Part shown: one piece after another, positions 34,181-46,602 of the stretch
Numbering within the stretch: the first letter of the stretch is position 1
How the letters are laid out: the number at the start of each line of letters is the position of its first letter
Assembly (NCBI RefSeq): GCF_016906535.1
Contig: NC_057377.1
Coordinates: 744,001 to 808,000 of the forward strand
Length of the DNA stretch: 64,000 nt
Reading direction: 5' to 3'
From: Rhizoctonia solani
Taxonomy: Eukaryota; Basidiomycota; Agaricomycetes; Cantharellales; Ceratobasidiaceae
Made by a program: the position numbers and the translations under genes
The notes under the pieces: generated by a model
Told to the model about the DNA's origin: nothing
Databases searched by the model: none
What the model saw: the letters and a program-made list of their open reading frames with translations, nothing else

Positions 34181-36302
34181 TCAAAAATCCTTGGTCTCTG
34201 GTCTAGACGGAGAAGCACTCGGACTACAACCTTCTAACTCCACTTGGCTGGTCGTTGCAGTGGCAGCGAGGAGCTCCAAGTTCAAGCTCACCCTGGGCCT
34301 CTGTCTTCGCTGTTCTCGTGGACGGACACCTTTAACGTTGGGTGTCGATATCTTCACTCCAAGTTCTGCATCTCCCTCCTTGGATTTTACCCTGGCTAAA
34401 TCGAAGCAAGAGTCCGCAGCGTGATTGAGTGTCCAGTCCGAATCAGACTGTCCAATAAAGCGCGGTAAACCATTTTCCAAAGCTCGGGTATGTCGTTTGT
34501 GCGGGAATTCTGTTGCTCGGGGTGAAGGACTCGGGGTCATCTCATATGATTCGTATATTGAGGCACGGCCGGTCTCTGAAGAGTGCTGGCGAAGGTTGAG
34601 GACTAGACGGAACCCCATGACATTCACGATAGCTGCAGGTGACGATGTCAAGCAACCTTCTTAAGAAAATGAATTGAAACAACGTACCCATCCCGGCATA
34701 TTTTGGCATGGCGTCGACTACATAAAGTTAAGTTTTCTGTCAATGTTCACGAGAAAGAACGGACTTACGAGTACTGGGTGCTTCAGTCCACACCAGTAAA
34801 GGGAAAAGAGAGCATACTAAATATTGATTAGAACTTGGAAACTAGTCGCATACGCAACACCCGACGTACATAAGATAACAATATAATACTGAAAGCCTGG
34901 GCAACTTCAGAAGTTAGACACACAACGTTCAATAAGACTTATTCATCATCTGCGTACCATCACGGTAGAGCGTTCTGGCCACTGGTACAACCATTTGCTC
35001 TCGAGAGTATGTCCATGCTTTATAGGCTGTGAGTCCGAATAGGAACGTCTTTATAAAGAAACGTTAAGCAAACGCGCGAGTGCAAACGATAAAAGTGCCT
35101 ACCTCGAGAAATAGGGCAGGGAGCCAAGTGACCCAGCTAAAGATGCATGAAAATGATAAATTTTGTTGTGCATTACGAGTTAGCTTGGACTTACAAATAG
35201 TCAACCAGTTTGCCCCAACAAACATGCAGAAATTGGTTCTCAGCATAGAACTAACAAACCTGATTCAGCAGTGCTCGCTTCGAGCAACGAGGTTCGCACT
35301 CACTGTTTCTGAAACGATGATACCCAGCTTAACTTCTATCCAAAACACAAGAAGATCTTAACTTACTAACGGCTTGGAACATTCCTGGAGTTACGATGGA
35401 AAATGTAGCGATAAAGTAAAGAACGTAGGCGATGTGTACCGTGAAAGCGATCTTTCGGCGTTTTCCGTAAAGCGCATTCACGCGCATCACCATAAGAACT
35501 AAGCACCGCGTCAGCAAGCGCTAGTAGGATGAAAAATCATGACCATACAGTGAATCTGGGACATACAATCAGCCAACCAATACAATACATTCAAGTTTAT
35601 AACTCACCACAGCCAGTAGCAGAAAGTTCATGTATCCCTCGGCGACGAACCACACCTTACAGAACTGTGTATTCTTAAGCACAACCAAATAAACAAGGGT
35701 AACAGATAGCACCCTTACTTGTGTATTGAGTTGCCTGGTTAACCCCCCTTTATCTGGAAGAGATTATCATTTAGTTAGATTCGACTAAGTTGGCCTGCAG
35801 TTCTACCATAAATATCCACTGCCAGGATGAGGGGTGTCTAAGGTTTTCAGCCTTAATCCAACGCATTTTAAGGGGTAAGATGTACTCACTGTGTAGCGGT
35901 TCTAAAATAAACGGTACATTAGGGCGATTTACCTCAATTTAATGACCTAGACTCACAATCAAGTAGAATATCGATATGACGTTCGTCGGTCGACTCCATA
36001 TCAGGCGGACCTGGAATAATTAACTCAACCAACTGGGTCTAGCACTACCCGGCTCAGACGTACCTCATCAGCAAACGTAAGAAAGTGGTCGTACACCAAT
36101 AAACAGACACCCGCATCTGGAACGTAGATTAACATAGGACTCCTATTGAATATATTTCTCTCAAAAAACCCACACGAAGTGCACCTGCAACACGCACCCC
36201 CATTAGCTTCCCGATCCACATACCGACAAAACCAGACATATCAACGTACCTGCTAACATGAGCATGAAACAACGCAGTTTCAAGTTCCTTGATGCTGCTC
36301 AT
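34181..36302 (-). CDS. DUF6533-type multi-pass membrane protein, copy B
   Basis: Second member of the same basidiomycete membrane protein family, divergent from the copy at 26-28 kb. From the minus strand: MSSIKELETALFHAHVSRYV, then across an intron of about 36126-36225 to DAGVCLLVYDHFLTFADEV, the DUF6533 signature. A following exon supplies LIWSRPTNVISIFYLI. Further helices come from many small exons between 35900 and 34690, including MVMRVNALYGKRRKIAF and VLYFIATFSIVTPGMF. A long soluble tail follows from AIVNVMGFRLVLNLRQHSS to the end (PSRPETKDF), which is Ser- and Arg-rich. The start at 36302 fits family N-termini; an in-frame upstream ATG at 36497 would add a basic, less likely leader. 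Not every internal exon was resolved. Confidence 0.75.
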
Positions 36303-37297
36303 GATCGATTCAGCAGAGTCGGTAGGTGAGCGAGAACGAGACCGGAGGGAAAACTCGCCGGGAGTCCAGAGTACTTGAATACTTCCCCCAACATGACCCA
36401 CATAACCTTGCCTGCTCCGCAAGATTCCCCATTTGAGTGATGAATTAGCGTTGATCGAGGTTGCTCGAAATGAAACGAAGTTCTTCGATGGCTCCAAATA
36501 CGAAATGATCTACCATCGCATCTGACCCACTGACCAACCCGAGAGATTACGCCACCGGCTTGGTCGCTGGCTTGGTCCGACTAGCACGACGCATCATTAG
36601 AACCGGTGGTCTACACCATGTACTTGAGATTGTTTATGCAACGTACTTGAGGGCATTTATCGTGTGTAGTCTATGCCTCCAGATCTTTTTGCCTACCATG
36701 GTCCGTACATCCCAGGTTTGGGTCTAAAAATATGAAAATCAAGCGCTAACGTCACTCAGTCGGGCATCGTGGGATACAAAAGGCACACCAAAAATCGGGC
36801 ATACGAAGGACCAAAAACTCTGATCAGCGGGGTAATCGAAAATCGGATTGGGCGAAATTTATCCTAGTAGGTACCATGCACAATTCTCCGATGGCGGAGC
36901 CAAATCCATCGTCAATGTTACAGGTTTTTTGTCAAGTGTCTCGAATTTCAGAGGAAATGAGTAACAGTCAGTTGACAAGCGGAAGTACACACAAACGAGT
37001 TCAGGCTAAACAATTGAGCAGAGACGCTGAGAAGTTCGAGCGGCCGATCAAGTAATGTTTGACACTGATCATGCATGTTGATTTGCATATGACTCACTAA
37101 TCATATCTTTGCATGGTAAAGAAGTTGAATTGAAGTCGAAGCCACTCGGTATTAACTATAGCCTACATAACTAGCCGAACCAAAGAAGAAAAAGAAGAAA
37201 AGTAATAAAAAGACGAATAAAACCAGAAATACACGACCCAGCGTAGATAAATCCCTCCGCCCTTCATCCAGACTTGCGTGTAACAGTAATTTTTTTG
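36303..37297. other. Intergenic region between the DUF6533-type gene and the bromodomain gene
   Basis: Holds the promoter of the DUF6533-type gene and the 3' flank of the bromodomain gene, including an A-rich stretch near 37180-37220. No coding region is supported. Confidence 0.5.
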
Positions 37298-39418
37298 TTA
37301 CACAGTTCTCTCCACCGTGATACGCCACATGCTGCCAGGATGTCCCGAGCCCCGCACTCGTACCTCAAGCGTATTGGGGCCAATTGTAAGTGGCACATCC
37401 CATCGCACCTTCTTGTCGGCACCAGATTTAGCCGCGACCACAATGGCGTTGTGTTTGATTTCGACAGTCGTTTCAGGATCTGGGATCGTTGTTCCGTTGG
37501 TGGCCCCATTGATGGGGGATACAGCCGAGTCCAGGGCAAGTTGCACGGTAAGTCCAATACTAGTCTCGTTAATTCCAAGGCGAACAGACCACGCAGTTAG
37601 TCGGGCAATGCCATTTTGCTGAATCGGGATGCGCCGACCAGCTGGATAGGTCCATAGATCTACAGCTTTGAGAGAGGGAGTATTAGGTGCTTGAACCGAT
37701 GGCGACCGTGATAGATGAGAGGGCGTCGCGGTGCGAAGGTGAGGGGGGAGAATAGGAGGAGTTGGTCGACTGTAGCTAGGGGCTGGCAGTGCCACGGTTG
37801 TAGATAGTGGGGTGGATGCCGATTGAGCTTGGGGGCGGGCTACGTGGTTGGGAGGAATCGAGCTACTTGGGGTAATGGACTGGGGCTGCAGAGGGTGAGT
37901 GATTGTTGGAGGCGTAGGTGCCGAAACATTTGTTTGGGCCAAATTGGGCGCCGTAGGTTCCGATTTGGTCGCCGGTACCTTCAGCTTGAGCTTGGGGACC
38001 GCTGAGCCCGATGCGGCAGGTGCACTGTTCTCATCGGTGTAGCCATATTCTGCGCGCCAATCGGCGCACAGGTTACGAAACATAGACTACCAGAATCGTC
38101 AGTTTAATTCATAGGCTTGAAAGAATAGAACGCACCTGTAGGAACATTGCATCTTTCCATATTTGCGAGAAATCCTCATTGTATAGCACAGCATTGGAGA
38201 ACACTAGCTCTACATCATCCATGAATGCCTTTGGAGATGCGTATGCTTTGTGCTCGATACGTTTCTGGGAACACGACGATTAGTAATTGATATAATATAT
38301 ACGAACATTCTCTCACAAGGATGGGACCAAATGCTATTGGCTTCTTGATAATTCGGTAGTAGTCCGGGTAATCCTTCTTTGGTACCAGCTCCATGAAAAC
38401 ATCCGAATAACGGTTTCCCCTGATGTTGCGTCAGAAAGTCAAACACCGAACGTAAAGGAGGGACCAAACTCACTCCTCATCCACCTTGTCAATGAGCTGT
38501 CTTAATCTGGACTCATACTTTTTAAATAAGTTCGGCGGCCGCCCAGCCTTACGTTTTTCACCTTCACCCTTGGTTGGGCTTTCAACAAAGTCTCCATCTC
38601 CATCTTCGTCATCGTCTACTTCTGGGATATCTTCATCCGCATCTGGCATGTGAGGCTGAAGGGCTTTACACACGTCGACTGCTTTCCTCTGTTATTGGTG
38701 GCGGGTGTTAGTCCAAGGAATTAGGTCATGCACGTGGCGCACCACACACCTGCAGATCCCTCGCCGCATTCCAAATATCGGAGCCCTTGACATTGTATTT
38801 CTTCGCGTTTCTAAAGCATAGGTCGAAATCGCTCTTGACCTCCTCCAGTGACGCGTATTCATGGGCATCGAGTTTGGCCTATATTGGGTGGATATAGTGG
38901 ATAAATATTAATATGACCCCAGAAAACAAGCTCGAGACTGACCCTGATATTATCGAAGGCAATTGGCTGGCTGATCAGTTCGTAATAATCAGGATACTGA
39001 CGCTTGTTTGGAAGTTTCTTAAACTCGGTGGCCAACAGTGTACCACTATGTTCAAGCCGAGACCAATTTGCACACAGCAGAACAAGACAATAAGCGACTT
39101 TGAAAACTTGAAGGAATGAAAATGGAGCACGTACCTGGCGTTCGTGGCCTTACGAAGCGTCTCCAATAACTGGTGTCCCAACTCGGAAGCGCTCCGTCTG
39201 GCCTCGTGCGAGACAGCACCGCCACCCTCGGCATCGTCCACCACAACATCTTCATCTTCTCCTTCCCCTCCCAGAGAGCTTGCAGACCCAGGCACTTTGA
39301 CTGCTGATCCATCCTTGCGGCGCTTGGCTCGTCGTGATTCCCCTTCTATGATGTTCGAAGCATCCACTCCAAGCACTCTCTTTCTTTTCGAAGCCTGGTT
39401 AGGGGAGGTAGTCGACAT
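37298..39418 (-). CDS. rsc4: Tandem bromodomain protein, Rsc4-like chromatin remodelling subunit
   Basis: Likely acetyl-histone reader of an RSC/PBAF-type remodeller. Seven exons on the minus strand: 39418-39135, 39045-38943, 38878-38750, 38688-38474, 38419-38317, 38264-38136, 38086-37298. The sum is 1752 nt (583 aa). An N-terminal basic leader (ASKRKRVLG, RRAKRRKDG) is followed by bromodomain 1 (about residues 75-172: LPNKRQYPDYYELISQPIAF, then FRNAKKYNVKGSDIW). Next come an acidic linker with an AT-hook-like KRKAGRPPN, then bromodomain 2 (about 228-320: FMELVPKKDYPDYYRIIKKP, then FSNAVLYNEDFSQIW). After a Pro/Ser-rich linker, the C-terminal domain resembles the Rsc4 C-terminal fold and ends WRITVERTV. 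The symbol is by architecture and could be another double-bromodomain subunit. Confidence 0.88.
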
Positions 39419-40496
39419 GGCCGGGAGGGGAGAAACGGACTAATAAGAATATATACACTAGTTTAATGGAACTGGGAAACGGACAACAGACAACTGGATC
39501 TCACGTGACTGGACGCTTGACTGACGTAAGCAAACACCCAACTGAACAACTTGAAACTTCTGGTTCCCGCCAAGATCTATGCCACCCGTCGACGTTTTAT
39601 GTCTACAACAAAAGTGCATAACTGTTTAATCAGTGTGCGGAAGTCTAGTTGATAACGACTGCTTCGCTTTTTAGGTCAAAGAGCAAGAAGCACAACACTT
39701 ACTAAAAGCGGACGAGAAAGAGATAATTAATAATTCCGGTGGTCCTTGTCACTGTATATATGTCATGACCCCTGTTAAGATTAGCACTATAGCTGCAGTC
39801 TCCACGAATGATGTTACTGATATTGGCCTTGTTACTCTCTACTTTAAGTTTTGCGGTATATTGTGGGCCGAAGGTGACAAACCATATGTATGGTTTGAAA
39901 TCAGCACCCTATACATGCATACAAGTCTACCTTTCATGGGAGGCTCTTATCAACGAGTATCGTGGTTATCATACAGGATCTATTTCTTTGCCATTGAACC
40001 AATTGTGGAATGACTGCATGGTGGCACAATCTAAAAGCATACCCACCAATGACGTCTGAGCGCCACCGGCTAACTATCATCGGGAGGCACCTTAGTCAAT
40101 GACACCTGTTTTCTTGCGAGCTCCTTGGAGCAATCCATTAGGAAGACTTATCTTTGGGTACCCTGGAAGGCAGGGAAGTTTTACCAGAAACCTCTGAAGA
40201 TCTTGGGAGTGGCTCTGAACAACTGTGGAACCCATTCTCCATTTGAGAGGGTTTAATTAAGTTGGTTGCGTCCAATTCAAACACTCAATCTAGCAAGAGT
40301 AAGGCTCCATAGTAAGTAGTATTGCTCCATACTGCTTCATTTCTGGCTATTTGGCCGTGCTGTGGCACATGCATTGGCAACTGCGCTCGGAATAAGTAGC
40401 CACTTGCGATTGTGCGATTCATCTCATCCACTGTGCGATATCCTTTCACTAGCCAGGTCTCGCTTATATATAGTTCATGCCTATGAGTATCAGAAA
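39419..40496. other. Divergent intergenic region
   Basis: Between the bromodomain gene and the LRAT-like gene. It contains short open frames (39765-40059) without motifs. A TATATATA sequence at 40465-40472 lies very close to the next ATG. Confidence 0.5.
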
Positions 40497-42890
40497 ATGA
40501 ATCCGTATCAGTTCGCCTCCGCCCTATTCTTGCGCTTCATTACCTGGTTAACGAGCTTTTTCCACCAATGGGTTCCCTATCTTCGCCGTCGGCAAATCAT
40601 TCGTGATGCCCTCACAGCTTCACTTGACATCAGCCAGCGTCTGTCTAGCTGGTCTGGTCAAGATCCTCGATCGCGTCCGTTTTCCATGCAGTTCCATGAG
40701 GATTGGGGACACCCGGATTGCGAAGTCATGAAGTGGTACAGCAAAATTCCATCAAGGTCTACTATCTTTTATTCTATTCAACACCGCAGGAGCACCAAAG
40801 GGCCATTTTACCACGAATTCCTTCAAATCCAGCTTACCGACGGGAGTGTTTGCATAGTTGAACGGATGGGTGAAGGTATCCAGTCCGGTGCGATAAGCTG
40901 CACGGGGTGCACCTCGCATGATATCATTCAATGGTTCACCGCGGATGAGTACTCTACGTGGTCTTTGGATCCCAAACACAAGCCTTCTGAGGTAATCGTC
41001 GAGATCAAATTTCCGCGTGCGTTTGACCTACTCGACGTACTCGCAATCTGCTATGCCACCAAACACCATGCGCGAGCTACCAACTACACGCTTCAGCGCT
41101 TCAATTGCTACTTCTTGTGTTGCACTATACTCTCCATCCTGGCTCGTTGTATCTCTCCGTGGGAGCACTATATCACAACCAGTGATTGGAACGACATGAT
41201 CGAGGAGACACTCGAGGATTTACGTCATTCTGACTCGAGCAATTTATTGATTAGACATCCACTAGGCTCCATGGAATTTCCAATGCGCTCATCTCCTGAA
41301 ATAGTTACAAACCAGAGCGATCAACGTACACACATGCAACATTCCGAAGCTCCTGATCCTACAACCAACAATCCTGCGACGAATCAAGTAGTTCCCAAGA
41401 ATGCTGAAATCGCCCCGAGTCCATCACAGGATGAAAAGGCTATCGACCCGCTTCATAACACCAAAAAGTACCTCGCGATCGGGATATGTTCACTCCTAGG
41501 CTCCGATGGTTTGCCGGTGGTTGACTTCCTCTTTGACTCTCTAAGATCCGAATTGAATACTGGCGCGAATGACAACCTCAACGAAAAGCTTGCTCGCTGC
41601 TTGTGGTACGATCGTCTGGACCAAGCTCTTTCGAATGCTATTGAACTGTTGTTGATGAAACTGACTCCTCCTGTACGAGAAGGATCGTTTGAGGGGTGCC
41701 AAAGAATGAGTGATCTACTCGGCCCCGAGAATGGATCAATTTTTCCTCGGAGCGGAGACCTTGGTTCGATCGAGAATGATGTTCGGAACGGGTTTTTCCG
41801 CGCATTTACCGGAATACTCGATCATCACATCAACATAAGTCAGGCTAGATACGAACTGCGTTCATTCGAGGGTGAATACCCGTTCTGGAAACGATGCTTG
41901 ACATGGATCGGGGCTGTCCTTATCATGATTTTGGCTTACCCCATAGTATTATGTTTCCCATACTCGATATTGAGGAAAGTTGGCAAGCTAAGGAATGATT
42001 TGGTAATTCTGGATATGTGCAAGACTTATAATGGCATGTTCAACTACCTCCTCCATCGTCTATTAATAATTTACTTATACTTCATGGTATTACGTATAAC
42101 TAGTGAACCCAAGAATAATGATATTGATTTATTCGCCACGAAAGCTGATAGCCCAGCTGAAGTTTGTCGCTCTTGGAATGGCTAGGGAGGATCCAGCAAC
42201 ATTCACAGATAACCGGTGGCAAGATGCCCTGGATTGGAACACGCAACTCACAAACGGTTGGGCGGAGGCTTTATCCCCGATACTCGCAAGTTTGCTAGAC
42301 ACCGAACCGCCTAACACAACGGGAGCACTCGCGTTCCTTAATTCGGCCCTTCCAGGTAACATATGGAGAAGCTGTTTTTCAGACTGTGTTCTTAATAAAA
42401 TGAGCGAATCTATTCGAAAAACAATTAGATCAAAAGAAGGGAGAATCAGCGTCCGCCTCGGACTTGTAAGTACTCTTACTAGTATTCCTTTCTATGGAAT
42501 TGGTTGACCATCCATTACCATCCCTCAATCGCAGGGAGACGCGGAACAAGGTGCACATTCCTGGACGGTCGATGAGCTTCAGCAGCATATTCTCGCACGT
42601 GTGAGATTGCACGCCAAACGCGTAGATGATTTCCAACTCGCTAGAGCATTCGTTGTAGAGTCCGGAATGGCAACCGCAATTACCGATGTATGGGTGGGGT
42701 TCTCTGCCTGCAGAAGTTAGAAGATATACATAGTAGTTTGGGATCTACTGTGCGATCGGCTCGGGACTCAGCGAGACTCGTTCGTAGTATCAATAAGCCT
42801 ATCGGAATTTACAGTACTAATCTGGATGTTGCCAATATAATGATCACTATGATTGACTATAGTGCCATATATATGCACCCAGAAAATTAG
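40497..42890 (+). CDS. Large protein of unknown function with a possible LRAT/NlpC-like (His...Asn-Cys) domain
   Basis: Not assigned to a known family with confidence. Proposed exons: 40497-42093, 42152-42465, 42535-42654, 42714-42890, about 735 aa. If the last donor is not used, the frame stops at 42720. The start is the first ATG of the long open frame, and the hydrophobic N-terminus (FASALFLRFITWLTSFF) may be a membrane anchor. The segment GPFYHEFLQIQLTDGSVCI (His at about residue 106) and, about 98 residues later, TLQRFNCYFLCC (Asn-Cys, Cys at about 204) have the order and spacing of the catalytic His and Cys of LRAT/H-rev107/NlpC-P60 papain-like folds. A linker with Gln/Asn/Pro follows, then a helical region and two hydrophobic segments (WIGAVLIMILAYPIVLCF; LLHRLLIIYLYFMVL). 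The catalytic idea is inference. Confidence 0.7.
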
Positions 42891-43032
42891 GTTTGAAGTT
42901 TCCAGTAACGTTGTTATTTATGTGTGTCACAGAATATCATATTCAACGGTAAAATTACCCCTCGCTATATATTCGGAATGGCTTACAACGATTTATCTCA
43001 TTGGTTGAGAATACGCTACGTGTCGTGGTAAT

Positions 43033-43912
43033 TTAGGCTTTGTAAACCTCTCCGTGGCCACCAGCCTTATAAAAGGCATCCATGCGCGTGACAATGGCAT
43101 CCAGAGCGCCTAGCCAGGCGTTTAGCTGATCATCCGGAGGGGATCCAATCTTGGTATAAAAGTCTTTGCGGTAAGGGCAAGCCTTCAATGCCACCTGCGA
43201 GCCCCAGACGGAAATCTGTGTCAGCTAGGGTTGATGTAACGAGAACAAACATACAGCGAAAACCCCTTTAACAACGAAGTTATGGTACGGCTTCAGAGTT
43301 TCAGGATACGATTTATTAAATCCCGCTGTGAGTTCGGCCGTTTGGTCTGCTTGGCAGTGCTGGAGAGCTTTGCATGTGAATGCGAGGCCGCTATAAGGAG
43401 CATAAGTTTAGTAAAAGAATGTCTGTTGAGTGTAATGGAAGGGAAGAATGAACACTGACCGGAGTAACCACATTAATCCCTCGGTAGCGGGTTGTTTGCT
43501 CTCCTTTTTCTCGTTCGCGACGAGTTTTTCAAGGGTAGCAGATTCGGATGGGTGGGAATTAAGACGTGTGCGCACTTTCTAGGCACATGCGTAGTGTCAG
43601 GATCATATCTGTGGCGGAGTAGGCCTCTTTATTTACCGCGATATTACCATGGAGGTCGCTCTGCACCGGCCCGAATGCGGCAGCGTTGAAATGATCTGAC
43701 AAGAGAGATTAGTAGATGTCGGAGTAATGATACAGAAACCCTCGGCATACCAAACAGAGCGCAAAGGCCTTCAGACGCATCCAAGAACGAGGCGGTCTCT
43801 ACACCGTCCTCGGTCACAGGGACGTCTACGAAGGACTGAAGAACACGTCAGTATTGTAAAAGCGCATCTCTGTTGTAAGTACCTTTTTGAGACTCTGAAT
43901 GAAGTTGGACAT
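43033..43912 (-). CDS. Glycolipid transfer protein (GLTP)
   Basis: Cytosolic carrier that moves glycosphingolipids between membranes. Six exons on the minus strand: 43912-43883, 43835-43751, 43695-43637, 43578-43460, 43390-43255, 43215-43033. The sum is 612 nt (203 aa), the family length. Headgroup-binding residues are in place: Asp52, Asn56 and Lys59 (VQSDLHGNIAK) keep the spacing of human Asp48/Asn52/Lys55. Trp95 (EGLMWLL) and His134 (LKPYHNFVV) match human Trp96/His140. The C-terminus reads ALKACPYRKDFYTKIG and LNAWLGALDAIVTRMDAFYK. The chosen start (MSNFIQSLKKSFVDVPVTED) fits fungal GLTPs, though the open frame continues upstream to 44071. Confidence 0.95.
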
Positions 43913-44911
43913 GACTTGGTCGTTAAAAAAACGCGTCGAGCTGAGTGTGGTGGAGACTTTAAAGCAGTCTTTGGTTGCTGGGGCGATTTTGTAAATTAGG
44001 GACCCTAGATCGATCAAGGCACGTGGACCGGGTTTGCCCAGAACATCATCACTAACTATAGTTACACACAAGGATAACGCGACCTTTCCAGACCCTCTAC
44101 ACCCTTGACATTATTAAATGTCTAACAGGTGTATTCAAGTTCACCTAAACTACTATTATTCTACGGCAAGTCTACCTTTTTCTATATTTTACGAGCGTGC
44201 GTACCATTTTGGAGGATGGGCCAGGTACTATTCTCCTTGCGATAATTACGCCTCCTCCGAGGTTTATGTCCAGAACTACCTCTACGTTTTTAAAGGAAAG
44301 TAGCTTCGGACAGAACAAGACCACTAAATCAATTGCATATTCTATCTTTGTTGATTCAATATCCTTGGGGCTAACAGGCGCTTCGTTCATAGAATCCGAA
44401 CTATGACCACCAAGTATGCGCAGACTGAGGAGAGCCACTACCAGTTTATGAGCTTACTTTAATTTCTAGCGGTAGAACGGATTGTTCCCGGAACCTGCGA
44501 TGGGACAATTCAATATCGTCATGTAGAAGATACAGAAATGTGTATACAGTATATAAACCGGGACGCAGTAGTAGCTGTAAATACCATACATTGCTACATT
44601 AAACTATAAATGTGATCCGTGTATTTTAAGATTTTCAATGTCGATGCTAAAGTCTATCGAGGATGTTACCTGTTTCTTCATTTTAGGGTGCTTTATCTTA
44701 AGCTTTGTCTGGTTCAGATTATATATGTGGAATCTCAGTATAGGGCCCTGAGCAAGCTCGAACGCTAAGGTGCAGATTATCACTAATCGACGTCATAAAA
44801 GGGTGTATCTTTCCCTGCATACAGTTGACTGTTATAAATAGCTGGACTCCCGAGGGCCTCAGGATGATCTCCTCACTTCCACTGCAATATCATTGTCAAT
44901 GTAAGCGTACT
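43913..44911. other. Intergenic region between GLTP and alcohol dehydrogenase
   Basis: AT-rich, with no recognised gene. The open frames at 44118-44438 on both strands lack motifs. Confidence 0.5.
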
Positions 44912-46602
44912 TCATGCTGCAAGGTTACTCACTAAATCAAGGACGATGCGCCCCGCAAGTTTACCTTCCTCCATTTCGTCAAACACCTGCGGAAGCTTGG
45001 ACAGGGGTTCAACTCGGCACGTAGTCTGAATGCGTCCCCGCGCCAACATATCCAGCGCTTGGCGAGCTTCTTCTCTATTCCCAACATAGACTGTCTTGAT
45101 TTTGATATTTCGGGGTATCGTTGATCTGTCAAACATGAAATAAAGTTATGTTGGGACTCATATAGATAAAGTAGGTGATGAAAGAACTTACGCCATATCG
45201 ATCTCGATTTTACCGCTCACACCAACTGCAACTAGGGTCCCCCCACGGCGTAGATATTGCAAAGATTGGCTATAAACCGCCGTGAGTCCACTTGTTACAA
45301 TAGCAGCATGTACTCCGGCGCCATCAGCGGCCCGTATCACATCTTCCACGATGTTGTCAGTCTCCTTCGATTTAGAGCCCCATTAGTTGGTTGTTTCTCA
45401 TAATTCGTGAGCTCATTAATTCACCTTAAAATCAATAAAGGTTTCAGCTCCTAGTTTGAGGCATAGCTCCTTCTTGTGATCCCCGGTATCGACCGCAATC
45501 ACACGCAGCCCAAAGCCATTCACCGCGTACTGGATAGCAAGATGTCCTATTCGTTGACAACGTGAGCAAGTGCTGAATATTCATACTTGAACTGCACACT
45601 TACCTAATCCACCACCAGCGCCGGGAATTACCACAATATCACCTGGTGATGTGTTGGCTTCCTTGATTGCCTACATGCCATGTGAGCAGGCGATAATAGC
45701 GCCTGAGGATTTGGAAGGCCCACCTTGTAAACTGTTAAGCCTGCACATAAAATCGGGGCCGCCAAATGAAGTGGGACAGCTGAGGGGAATATCTTAGAAG
45801 AACCGATCTAACTTGTTTGTCGGGGCACATACATTCGGGAATTGGTGTGACGTGAGCCGCATAGCTAATCAAGACTATTAGTTCAAGAAATTGAGCAACT
45901 CAATGGAATACACTTACCTGACAGCATATTGCTGGAAGGTACCATCAAACCCAAACCCAGTTTGCACTGCGCTTGCGCATATAGATTCATTCCTGATGAA
46001 TTTGGAGCGATGGATGAATCAGTGACCTGATGAAATATACCAATTCAAGCTGAAACTTACCCTATATATATTGAAGTACACAGGAACCGGGTGTTAGGTT
46101 ATACAACAAAGAAAAAACAATCAGTTACCTCGGGCGCATGCTTCACATGAGAGACAACTAGAAGCGAGCCATTTTACTCCGACTGCCTGCCCAATCTTGA
46201 CAGGTGATTGAGTTCCTGGGGCGATGGCAACCACGAATCCTGACTCTGCTGTAAGTTCTTTACCTCGGTCCATGAGAACAGATAGGCTCACCTGCACCTT
46301 CATGCCCTCCTACCATCGGAGCCGGTGGCATAATTGAAGGGTCTGCACGTGCAAAGTGGAGATCTGTATGGCAAACACTATGTTTATTCAGTAAACAACG
46401 AGTTCATATGATTGATATCTTCCTGGTATAGAACTTACCCAGAGTACATGATCTTGACTAGAACTTGTCCAGGCTTGAGCTGAGATTCCTGTATAACCGA
46501 CCGCTCTACAATTTTGACGGGTTTCCCCCATTCTTCAAAGATAGCGGCCTTCTGGGTCTTGGGAACAGTTAGATCGGTCAATGGATGCTCCGAGGCTGTC
46601 AT
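44912..46602 (-). CDS. Zinc-containing alcohol dehydrogenase (MDR superfamily)
   Basis: Oxidises primary alcohols or reduces aldehydes with NAD(H), as in fungal Adh1-type enzymes. It has many exons on the minus strand, starting at [20 protein letters not shown]. Catalytic zinc ligands are seen in [16 protein letters not shown] (Cys) and MVGGHEGAG (His). The structural-zinc cysteine cluster is [12 protein letters not shown] followed by the next cysteine in ESICASA. The Rossmann motif is [14 protein letters not shown], with [20 protein letters not shown] after it, so NAD is the likely cofactor (Asp after the second strand). The C-terminus is [15 protein letters not shown]. The very end is ambiguous: reading through gives VSNLAA then stop at 44912, while a GT-AG intron after GATTTA would give a two-residue exon (Trp-Lys) ending near 44874. 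Confidence 0.9.

Noticed and set aside
40362..40496. Upstream extension of the LRAT-like protein by 45 codons
   Set aside because: The extension begins with GTG, not ATG, and passes over a TATA-like sequence. The ATG at 40497 is the first usable start.
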